From Dactylonectria macrodidyma (taxonomy: Eukaryota > Ascomycota > Sordariomycetes > Hypocreales > Nectriaceae): a stretch of DNA of 64,000 bases. This document shows, piece after piece, positions 46,281 through 55,486 of the stretch. How positions within the stretch are numbered: the stretch's first letter is position 1; each line of letters starts with the position of its first letter. The stretch is from contig JAGMUV010000023.1 in NCBI GenBank assembly GCA_020744425.1, positions 62,001-126,000 on the forward strand, read 5' to 3'. Under the pieces are notes generated by a model. The model saw nothing but the letters and a program-made list of their open reading frames with translations. It ran no database searches and was not told the DNA's origin. The position numbers and the translations under genes are program-made.

Positions 46281-47741
46281 GGCTCAAGAGAGGCCTTTGC
46301 GCGACAAGTAACAAGAAGCTTCTCAGGGCACTCAATCGCAGAGTTGTCGTCAATACAAAGACTCCACGGACATCTACAGGTACCCGATGCCAACAATAGA
46401 TCCGTGTCCGATACTGTAAAGGTACGTACCGACAGCGGCCTGCCAAGGGGTAGTAGGTACCACCCACCCAATGGCGGGGGCGCCCTGCCTGTTCGGGGCT
46501 TCGGAGAGCCAACGCGAACATGTGGCTTGTTTGACAGCTTTGTCGCCTGGGCACGTGCACACGCGAGTACGATGCTGAACACCAACAAGTCACTCCGTCA
46601 ACTACCTCTGCGTGATAGTGATCAATTCATTCAGTACGTGTATCTACTAATTTAGGACTATACTTTCCTTTGAGAGCTACGTGCTATTTATACCGTATCT
46701 GCTGGAACGTATACGCACTCATCGCAGCAAGTGTTGTATTAGTCCGCATCGCTACAGTTGCACGGCGCTACCAAAGGCACGGGATCAAGGGCGAGGGAGG
46801 CCAGCTATGAAGTCGACCGGTGCCGTTAAATCCGATGCGCAAGTCTTCTGTCCCAAATGGAACTGCTTCAAATCATACCATCCACAAATTCCCTGCTCCT
46901 CTCATGCCAACTGAGAATTACGACGCTCTTATCAGTACTTTTGACTATATGCCTTGTAGGCGAAGCCATTGAGGAAGACGTGGGTCCAGTCAGAGCTGAG
47001 GAAATCAATGCCGATGTGGACACGAGCAAAATTCGAGGTTAAATAGACAAACACGAAGACGTCTGGCCACAATAACCGAACTTGAATCATAGTTTAAGAT
47101 GCTACATTCAATGCAGATACTACTATTAATGTGACTATAGTTATGGAAGTAATAGTAAGGGGGTCTGTCTACCTCTACTTTTCACCTCCCATTAGTCTTG
47201 CAGCACTACCCTTAGGTTATTGTACAGTCTTCAAAACGAAGGGCCGTAGCAGGGCCATTAACACACTCCTATACAAACACTTCAAAGACACAGGTAGGCT
47301 AGATAGATGTTTACGTCCTGGCTTAGCCAATGTGGATTTTATAACCACTCCCTTAAATGCCTACAAAGGATAACTACTGTGAAAGATGCTATTAAGCCAA
47401 TACCCCAAAGGGGAGGCAAGTATATTAACAAGACCATTGTGGGCTTGACCCATGCGTATCTGAGAACTCTTAAACCATGAAATACATCCGACCCACCACC
47501 GCTGTCTGCCTGTGAAGTCCACGACGGCATCCATAGCTGTCTCCATCTTGCCAATCAAACCAATGAATGAGGTTGCCATGGGGGTCGACCAAGCCAGATC
47601 GCCCCTTGAACCGTCCCATCTGGCACCCTGTCTTTTTAATGCCACGCCAACCAGTGACCCAGAAATGACTCCCAAGTACAATGCCATTCTATATTACAAG
47701 AGATGATGATGTGCCGTTGCCAGACGAATACACACACACAT
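46281..47741. other. Intergenic region between GAA1 and RBD2
   Basis: It contains the GAA1 promoter (46281-46650) and then about 1 kb of weakly AT-rich DNA (about 46600-47400) without domains. Short open frames are on both strands. No repeat could be matched to others in the window. Confidence 0.35.
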
Positions 47742-48782
47742 TCAAGGACCCAGGCGCTGCGTGGTTCCCACAAGTTCCGTCGCCGCACTGCCACCAGGGC
47801 CGGTCCGGTTATTCGATGGCAACACGCCGAACCGGCCATAAGTCTTCTGATCGATGCTTACATAGTGCGGGAGGATCGCCAGTAGGTTGAGGCGGGACTC
47901 AATCCAGCGAAGAGCCCACTCAGGCGGGGCAAGAAACTTCACATAGCCGAGGCCAGCTGCAATAAAGAATTAGTCACCAGCTTCAAACCGGAGATATCGA
48001 ATCGAGTAAAACTTACCAACGTATCCAACCACGACACCGCAAATGTGCCCTAGGAGGCTAGTCCTCGGGACCAAAGCCGCAACCACCAAGATCATGAGCA
48101 ACGGCGTCGTCCAAGTGGGAATGTGATGCGTGCCAATGACGAGATATGGGTTCGTCTTGTAGGTGCGAATCGCCTCCATGCCCAACAACAGAAATACCCA
48201 TAGACTGTTTTCATACTATTAGTCCTTGTCATCATAATCAAGTTGACCTTGCAGCTTAGGTATTCTCACCTCGCACCCAGAATCCCGTTGTTCGCCCGGA
48301 AGATAACTCTCTCAATCAGGACATATGACACACCAGGGATCGTCGTCAACGCTAAAACTAATCAGCCACACTGCCTATGTTCTAGTTTCGAAGGGTTCAT
48401 CTTACGTCCAAAGAATAGGGCAAGGGTCGTCAAGGTTCCATACTCGGCCTCAAACCTCTCCATCAGTGGCGTCAACGCCAGAACGTTGAGGAGCACATGG
48501 AAAATGTTCAGATGAATCAGAGGGAAGGTCGATAACCGATATGCTGTTGCGTATACGAGGTCAGCACATGCGCCACCGATCAGCCGTCTGAAGTAGAAAC
48601 CCACCTGCCGTAATGCTAATCTGATCGGGGATCAGAGCTCCCCATTTCTGCAAGTCCAACACTGACTGAAATCCGGCTACCCAGAAGGCGAGGATGACCA
48701 GTACTATTGCCCGAGTGAATAGCGGTAGCCGGGACACATAGGATCGGGCTCTGAGGGTGTTGAAGCTCTGTACACTCGGCAT
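47742..48782 (-). CDS. RBD2: Rhomboid protein Rbd2
   Basis: Five exons (48605-48782, 48406-48543, 48270-48351, 48017-48204, 47742-47956) give 266 residues from MPSVQSFNTLRARSYV. A second ATG 19 codons upstream would add a basic extension and is less like the family. The serine-histidine dyad of rhomboid proteases is visible: LGASLWVF (Ser133) and LLGHICG (His186). Other conserved parts are HLNIFHVLLNVLALTPLMER, YLVIGTHHIPTWTTPLLMIL and KTYGRFGVLPSNN at the C-terminus. Rbd2 is a Golgi-type rhomboid; in several filamentous and fission-type fungi the homologue cleaves SREBP with the Dsc ligase for adaptation to low oxygen. Confidence 0.92.
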
Positions 48783-49982
48783 GTCGATGCGATTTTCACG
48801 GCGCGGAGCGGCCGGAACGTTTGAGGAAGGTTGGCGCACGCGACAAGGAGGTTGTCGAACGGGATATAATGTATCGAACGTATTGCCGTTGGTTGATACA
48901 GTTGATCGCTCCGATCCTCGCGTCTACGGATTGCGCTTCAGTCCGTTCCCCTCGTTTCCAAAAGCAACAAGACCCAAAGTTGGAGCAATGCGATGAATGA
49001 ACGGGCGGAAACTGGACAGATAACCTGGGCCGTGGTAGGGACCTTTTGGTCTTATCGCCATGTGACTCGATCTTCAAAATGTACCTAGGCGCCACGCGCA
49101 ACGCCACACCTTGATGACTAAGTACAAGCGGCTCTGTCGGACAGACCCCAGCGCAACATTAGACAAACCACCCAAAGATGGAACGGCCATGGCCAATCAC
49201 AAAGGCCGGTTCACGAACTGTTCCATTTTCAGCGGCGTTCCATTTACAGGTGGTTTATCTGCAAGCAATCGTAGTTTTACCTAATTAAGCTCATAAGATT
49301 ACATAAATACTAAATATAAGGAACTAAATGAGGGTAATATTATGCTAATTTAGAGATGACCTTGCTACAGTTAGGTTCACCGTTGAGGTAGTATGGGAAT
49401 GATAGCTTTTAGTAAGATCGGCTTCGTGATGGACTGGACGTATTCGAGGCTTTTGTCTGTCTAGCTCAGCGGTTCGAGTCCAGCGATGGTATCGCTCCCG
49501 GGATCATCGCTCTTATGTTCGTTGGGTTTAGTCATTCTTCTTGGCTAGGGTCTATGATGTTGGGTATGCTTGTTGTGACATCTCGCCAGTCGGGGCGTAA
49601 TGGTGCTGAAGAAACCAGGAGGAGACAAGAACTCGAACATCAAGCCAAGTAAGCACAGTAATCACAAGGACGAGAGCGCTCGTGGCTATCCAGACTGGAT
49701 CTCAGTTAGATAGATAGGCTAGGGAGTGCAGTTTCTGGAACTTACGAGTCTCTCGCTGCGAAGGGCCTGGACAGAAAGTCTCAGTGTGAAGCCTGACGTA
49801 AAGACTAACGCCACAGCCAGAATCCGCAGATTCCTAACCACGTCCAACTCCCTCCATGGTCTAGTAATCCCTCAACTAAGGCGCTTCACTGTCAGACCTG
49901 GCTTAATAAAACCTCTTAATCACCTTCAAAGTTCAACCTGGGCCGGTGTTCAGTATTAGCTCTTTTATAGGTGATAAAAAGC
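48783..49982. other. Gene-poor transition to the repeat-rich flank
   Basis: RBD2 promoter on the left. Copy 2 of the dispersed repeat (49264-49380) and a fused tRNA-box relic (49462-49481) lie in the middle. No gene is supported. Confidence 0.4.
49264..49380. repeat. Dispersed short repeat, copy 2
   Basis: Same orientation and order of blocks as 38393-38563: CCTAATTAAGCTCATAAGA, GGAACTAAATGAGGG, ATGCTAATTTAGAGATGA, GCTACAGTTAGG. It lacks the 55 bp internal segment of copy 1 and has lost several C and G positions, as if lightly hit by RIP. Confidence 0.6.
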
Positions 49983-50880
49983 TCACTTGTCCAGCACCAC
50001 CTCCCGCACCTTTCCTAGTAGCTGTTCTTGCTGAATAATAAAGTCCTCCCATGTAATAGAAGTTAGACTCTCTCTCATTATTGCCCCTATCTAATGGGAA
50101 AGCGAGGCGCGAGCCTGGCATTGAGTGAGGTAGCAACGTTATTCGCGTGTCGTGGGTTGCCTCTTGGGTGTTTGAAGCGATGTCATTATATAATATTCGG
50201 AGGGCATTCATACCGAGGGCTTCTAGGTTAATCTTAAAGCGTGGGTTGAACTTCAAATCCAGGCTATAGTAGTGCTCGGTGAGGAGTAAGGGGTTGGGAT
50301 AGCCCACCACCCTTTTCAGCTCCACAGTCTTCAGAAAGTGAGGAGAATAAAGAATAAAGCAGGCTGTTGAAGTCCATTCAAGCTTCTTGCATTCGGCATC
50401 CGTTGGCGCATCCCAATCCCGGCGTTCCATGTAGTAATATATGATAGTGGCCGCAAGGGCCAGGTTGACGGACATGCGGTTATATAGGAACTCGGTCAAG
50501 GTGGTCGTCATCTCTTTAGGGACTGACAGTTTCGCCAAGAAGGACCACTTTAGGGACCAAGTAGTGCGGATTTTTGATGACTTGGCTTGTGAGCCCGCGT
50601 TGCTCAGGGAAGGCCTCTGGTCAAATGCTTCCTCTCCAGGGGCTTTGTCTTGAGAGGCGCTATGAAGGTGGGGAGAAATTGGGAACCCATGTGCAAACCT
50701 GCTGTGAGGCTGCGCAAGATATGACCACGGGTCGGCACAGTTGTCCAGAGGGCCGGGTCTTCGGAGGAGACCCAACATCGTAGGCACACCCCCTGCGACG
50801 GTGTAGACTTCATGTGGGATCACGGGTGATAGGTTGATCGGCAGGATATCCGTCGGGATCTTCAATGCCCAGTCTTTCCT
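49983..50880 (-). pseudogene. Decayed gene of an unrecognised family, internally deleted copy
   Basis: The minus strand is open for about 300 codons but has no ATG at the head of the frame. Protein-like stretches include RRDWDAPTDAECKKLEWTST, LKRVVGYPNPLLLTEHYY, LKFNPRFKINLEALGMNALR and RITLLPHSMPGSRLAFPL. After that last motif the sensible reading jumps to another frame (IMRESLTSITWEDFIIQQEQ, then LLGKVREVVLDK and a stop at 49983). The copy at 51978-53283 carries the same two motifs separated by about 400 codons, so this copy has probably lost the interval between them. Family unknown to me. A structural protein gene captured from a fungal dsRNA virus is one guess, based only on overall appearance. 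Confidence 0.5.
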
Positions 50881-51977
50881 CCGATTTATTCTTCGAGCTC
50901 CCCTCTGGCCGGAAGCATGCCCTTGTGAGCACCTTGACTCTCACGTTCTGGTGATTCAGCTCCCTCACTGCCACCACATGGGGGGCCTCTCATCATCTCC
51001 ACCGTCAGCCAGGAGGGTGTGGCACTTTCGCCAGATCTGAGTGGTGAAGTTCCCCGCCATGAGGACTGAAGGCAGCTTCCGGTGAGGTAGTATGGAATGT
51101 CCTTGAGGGACTGGCACTAGGTCCGATTGACTCATGAAGAAGTTTGAAATTTTAGTTTGCCTCCTCATGGTCTTCGGGTCCCACGCCTGGATTTACCAGT
51201 GGAGAAGGGGGAAGCAAAACACCACACACCAGGGCATTAACCTGTTTCTATCTCTGTAATTAGTATTAGGATATAAATTGTAATTAATTTAGACTCCTTT
51301 AGGAGGAACTTTACCTCATTTAGGCTCATTTTATTCCAAGAGGAGCGAATGGCCAACCCAACTCCCGCACACTGAAGCCCTCTCTGGACTTCAACCCTTC
51401 ACTTCTCTTACTCTCCACACAACACATCGCACGCAATTGATCTTGTCCTCTCACTTCTTAATTCAAGGCGAAGCAAACCCCGATTCAGTTGCTTCCAGTC
51501 TCGCCCAATCCGTTTTTACCAGTCTTTCATCCCACCAACTTTCCCCCACCGTCTTTCGTCGCAACCACCACTAAGATGGCCGACATGTCAGTTACCAGCT
51601 ACATGGAACACTTCAAACCTGGCACGGTTCTTTCTTTTGCTCTTGAATCTGCGCTGCTGGGCTTCTCTCTTGAGGTGGCGCTCGATCATCTGATCAACGT
51701 CGATGTTGCACATCCGCTTGCCATCATTGCATCTATCCCCAGTCATCTTATTAGCAATTAGAAGTAAACAAGGTTGAAAGATGCCTCAAACGGATATTGA
51801 AGGACATGTAAATTGCAACTCGCCGTTTCTTAAGGAGCTTCGTCGAGCTGTTGCGAAGCAGGGCCAACCGAATGGGCATGTCGGCAACCAAGTACTCGTC
51901 CTTGCGCGAGGTGCGCCCGCAAGCCTGCCACAGAGACTGGTACTCGGTTTGGTGAAGCGAGGTAATGAGAATTTCAG
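50881..51977. other. Region between the two decayed copies
   Basis: A minus-strand frame at 50965-51168 lies in phase with the copy below and may be part of its old 5' end. From 51360 to 51573 the plus strand is C/T-rich like a leader and precedes a short open frame (see next entry). About 51240-51310 is AT-rich. Confidence 0.3.
51574..51761 (+). CDS. Possible short hydrophobic protein, or 5' stub of a disrupted gene
   Basis: From the ATG at 51574 the frame reads MADMSVTSYMEHFKPGTVLS, then a hydrophobic stretch containing FALESALLGFSLEVALDHLI, and stops at 51761. It has about 62 residues. It is preceded by about 200 bp of C/T-rich, leader-like DNA, as other genes here are. It ends right before the decayed minus-strand copy begins, so it may be the surviving 5' end of a gene cut by that sequence. 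No family recognised. Confidence 0.3.
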
Positions 51978-53283
51978 TCATCTCACCATCAACTCCCGCA
52001 CCTTTGCTGTCAACTGTTCTTGCTGAAGGATAAAGTCCTCCCGTGCAATAGGAGCTAGGGTCTCTCTCATTGTTGCCCAAGCCGGGATGGCTTGCTTTTC
52101 AGTGACCTCCTGCAACATGGCGGGGATTGTCTTAGCCCTCGTCATGAGGGACACCTCCCTGGTTGTAGCAGGCTTTCTCAGCTTCAGTAGTTGTTTGAGT
52201 GAGAACCGAACCCGGTGTATAGGAGTGACCCAACTGATGTACCAGAGAGCATGAGGATGCGCCCTGCTAGCAGGTTCATGAACTCCAGAACTCCAGTCCC
52301 AGAGCGAAACGAAAAAGAAGGTTCAAAGGCAGATTTGATGTCTGATAGCACCGTGGTAATAACTGTATCAACCCTCACCAAGGCTTCCTACACCTCGGTG
52401 CAGGTAACCCGCGGACGAATCATCAATTCGCCCAGGTCAGCCTACACGGACGCATTCATATGGCAAGACCCCAGAATCTGGTTAATGCGCTGCCGAGTGC
52501 CGTGATACACCATCTTCTGGGCTTCCACTATCCCCTCCTCCGGCTCAGGGGAGACACTTCGCTGGCTGACAGGCTCATCAGCTGAAGGAATGTGAATTAG
52601 ATAGTCGACACCATCTACAACGTCGATGCGCCTAGTCTGGGACCTTTGCACATCGATTGCGGGTTGGTCCAGCCCAGCCCAGCCCCAGGCGTGGACTTTC
52701 TCGCACCACTCGACTTTCGGAAGCAGGTGCGGGTTCTTTTGTAGATAGGCGATTCGGTCTTTGTTGATCTGGCTGACAGCTGCATTCAAAGATGAGCCTA
52801 GCAGGACGTTGAAGCCGACACCATTCAAGCAGTCAACCAGTACTTCGGGTTGCCCAGCCCCAATAGTACCTGGTTCTTCAACCAACCCTGGGATGGGTAT
52901 CACCCCATCCATCATTGGTTTAAAGATAGGACCCACCAGTCGAGTGTCACCGGTTAGGCAGGTTACATCTGCGTCCATCATAGGATCCCAGAAGCTGGGT
53001 GCTGGAATTGGTGACAAATATTCGTCAAGCCTACGTGGGGCCGGGAAGTCCCAGAGAGCCATGCAATCGGCGAAGAACCCAACCCACTGGTGTCCGCTTT
53101 CTCGTCGGTGGTACGAAGGGAGCCCGACTATATTAATGTCATCCAAGAGGCACCTCGCCGGGTTGATGACATCAGGGCAGGCCGCTCCTCCTGCACCAAG
53201 TGGGAAGGTTAAGCGCGAGCCAGGAATCGAATGCGGCAATAGATGAATTCGTTCGATGACTAGATTTCTGTGTTGGTGAGTCT
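51978..53283 (-). pseudogene. Decayed gene of the same unrecognised family, 5'-truncated copy
   Basis: A minus-strand frame of about 280 codons starts in the middle of the shared motif RIHLLPHSIPGSRLTFPL. It continues through YHRRESGHQWVGFFADCMAL, PSFWDPMMDADVTCLTGDTR, INKDRIAYLQKNPHLLPKVE and VHAWGWAGLDQPAID. It meets TAG stops at 52442-52444 and 52388-52390. Both sit where CAG (Gln) would keep the sense, so C-to-T damage is likely. The reading then continues for about 65 codons, shifts frame near 52190 and ends with ATMRETLAPIAREDFILQQE and LTAKVREL before 51978. This end matches the other copy at both DNA and protein level. Function unknown. Confidence 0.5.
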
Positions 53284-53309
53284 GATCGTATGTTCTTATA
53301 TAATCCCCT

Positions 53310-53850
53310 GAGTCCCCTGGCCTGCGGGGTGGTTGTCAAGAGGCAAGCTAGCGCAGTTGCAAACTTGGCCTAGCGATGACCGAGAGGGAAGGCAATCACA
53401 AGGCAATGGGGCTGGGTTTTGTGGTATGCCCTGGTTTGCGATCAGACGAAATGCTAGCCTGGCGATGCTGGACTGGCGGTAACTGAACAGAATGGCAGCC
53501 ACAAGGCAATGGAGTTGGGTTTCGTGATATCCCCGGGCCCGTGGAGTATTTATTTAGCAGAAGAATTGGGGGGGGGGGGGTGACGAAGCTAGCTTACCAA
53601 GCAGAAAGGTATTCCCAAGGCAATGGGTCGGGGTTCTTGGTATGTCCTGGCTTGCGAGCGGGCGAGATGGTGGAATGGTGTACCTGAACTAGTGGTGACT
53701 GAGCAGAAAGACGGCCGTAAAGCAATGGGATTAGGGCTCGTGGTATTCCCTGGCTTGCGGAGTGGTTATGAGCAGGAGAAATAGTAGAACAACGAAGCCA
53801 GGCTGGCGATTCCCAACCAGAAAGGCATCCACAAATGGTGTTGGCGATCT
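53310..53850. repeat. Degenerate minisatellite, about five units of 100-130 bp
   Basis: Successive units share GCAGAAAGGCAGCCACAAGG-like, CAATGGG.T.GGGTT.GTGGTA and CCTGGCTTGCGG-like blocks, near 53380, 53500, 53610, 53710 and 53810. Units differ in length and carry scattered substitutions, so the array is old. A run of 13 G (53568-53580) interrupts unit 2. No coding frame persists through the array. Confidence 0.6.
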
Positions 53851-54054
53851 TAAAGTTATGCGCATGTAGAGAAACTGAACAAGAACAAGAAAGGAGAAAA
53901 GTAAGAAGTTCCATTGGCAGAGGCGTCGGAGTTTCCCACGACGTGATTCGCTGCGCTTTTCCAATGCGCGTGATTGTGATTAGGATTGTTGGACACCACC
54001 GAGACTGGGGGAGGGTGTGCGGTCGGGATCCGCTGAACTCAAGATCTCGTCACT

Positions 54055-54110
54055 CCTCGCAGTATTGCACAGCTCCTCCCTGCAGGAGGGGGGGGGGGGG
54101 GGGGGAGGGG
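54055..54110 (+). repeat. Poly-G tract
   Basis: An uninterrupted run of 18 G (54088-54105), then A and GGGG, preceded by CTCCTCCCTGCAGGAGG, which is itself palindromic. Such tracts are unstable and prone to length error. Confidence 0.7.
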
Positions 54111-54133
54111 CGTATCTTCGAGGGTAGGGGTAT

Positions 54134-54236
54134 TTGGAGTTGTCGTAATATGACTAGAGGTGAAGATGCATGAAAAGTGGGAGTAGTCGTAGTATGACAG
54201 GTAAAGATGCATGAAAAAAAGTAGGAGTAGTCGTAA
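54134..54236 (+). repeat. Short tandem repeat, about 45 bp unit, 2.4 copies
   Basis: GGAGT.GTCGTA.TATGAC, then AGGT.AAGATGCATGAAAA, appears twice in full with small differences and a third time in part. It lies directly beside the well-preserved repeat copy that follows. Confidence 0.6.
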
Positions 54237-54456
54237 TATTTAAGATTATGGTCCTTGGCAGCGCACACTCAGAGAGGGGCCAGAGGTTAAACAGTTTAAA
54301 AAAAAAAACAATAGTAAATAACAGTGTAAGGGCCCAAAACCCAAGCCTAAGGCAATAGTAACTCAGAATGACTAGAGTTTTTACTGCATTAGGGTACAAG
54401 CCTTACTATCCTAATTAACCCTTTAAGATGCGTTAAGTAATTAGAAAGCTAGATAG
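54236..54456 (-). repeat. Lightly mutated copy of the left-end repeat (inverted)
   Basis: Read on the minus strand, this segment aligns with the three AT-rich copies at 403-619, 907-1140 and 1568-1794. Here GTACCCTAATGCAG, TTACTATTGCCTTAGGC and GTGTGCGCTGCCAAGGACC still keep their C and G bases, whereas the left copies show T or A at those places. It is therefore close to the ancestral sequence. Confidence 0.75.
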
Positions 54457-55050
54457 TGTAAGGCGGGGTTCGCGGAGCCCTCGGCGAGGGCTCGCGGAAC
54501 GCCTTATCAACCGTTGCGCGGCACAATTCAGTGACGCAGTCTACTGGAATTGCTTGATCTTTTGCCCTAACGGTCGATTGGTCTTTGTGCAGCTAGGGCA
54601 TGCCGCCCCTCGCCTTATATAAATAGAGATATATTCCGATAGATTAAGATAGAGCAAGTCTTATTAGAGGAATTAGCTTAAAAAGAGAAAAGGAAGGAAA
54701 TGATAACTATTGTGTTAGGCAGGGGGACAAACAACCACCCGAAGTGACGGCGAGCTGTGCTAAAGAGGTTGGGCGAAGGATAGCAAGATAAGGCCTAGGA
54801 AATAAAATAGCTAAAAATGCTGATAAAATCATCAGCTAAGCAGCTAGCTGGAAAAGGAAGAATGATATCAGTTGATCAAGTAAAATAAAATAGGAAAATC
54901 AAAGCTAAGAAAATCAGGAAAAAATCAAGTAAAAGAGAGGAAGAAGCATGATTTTTTTTATTTAAGTCTGGAAAATCTGCTGCTTCTTCTAGCTAGCTAT
55001 AAGTAATGTGACTATCCGGGTCCCGGGCCCTAAGGCCCTCAGCCCCGACA
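54457..55050 (+). mobile_element. Putative LTR (594 bp, TG...CA)
   Basis: It starts TGTAAGGCGGGGTTCGCGG and ends CTCAGCCCCGACA. An imperfect hairpin occupies the first 50 bases (GAGCCCTC/GAGGGCTC arms), and a TATATAAATAG box lies at 54616-54626, as expected for an LTR promoter. No matching 5 bp target duplication is seen (GATAG before, TACTA after), so it may be one LTR of a larger element or a rearranged solo LTR. Composition is near normal, so this part largely escaped RIP. Bases 55051-55324 hold only AT-rich DNA without features. Confidence 0.5.
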
Positions 55051-55324
55051 TACTATTAATAATGCCTTCTTTAATAACCTAAAGAGCACTAATGTTATAG
55101 TTCTCTTTGGGTTTGACTTGTGGGATGTCATTACTAACAGCTATACCGTCAGATATATTTGTTATATGTTTTTACACTGTTATAATTCCTTTACTTTAGT
55201 AAATAGTACTTAGTGATCTGGTTTTATAAGTTATATATAAAGTTTTAATTATCTCTTCTAACTTTTAAAGTAAACGATTTAACTATAGGCATGTCATTTC
55301 TACTAGTAGGGACTTAGTGTAAGG

Positions 55325-55486
55325 GTTGGTCTGTTAAGGTATTACATAAGAGATCTAAAGGTAAGTATAGAGTAGTGTATAAGCATTCACTTAGCGAGTG
55401 CTTAGCGAGCCCTTACTAAAGAGCTAGTCTAGCCTATGTTACGTAGCCTCTTATCTAATAAGCCTATAGCTCTATCAGCCCTAACT
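55325..55486 (-). mobile_element. ~165 bp LTR-like element, inverted copy
   Basis: Its plus-strand ends are TGTAAGGGTTGG and CTAACTCTTATA. It matches 60287-60454 in reverse orientation over its full length, including ATTACATAAGAGATCTAAA and GAGCTAGTCTAGCCTATGTT. Being inverted relative to its partner, it is not the partner LTR of a single element. Confidence 0.65.
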
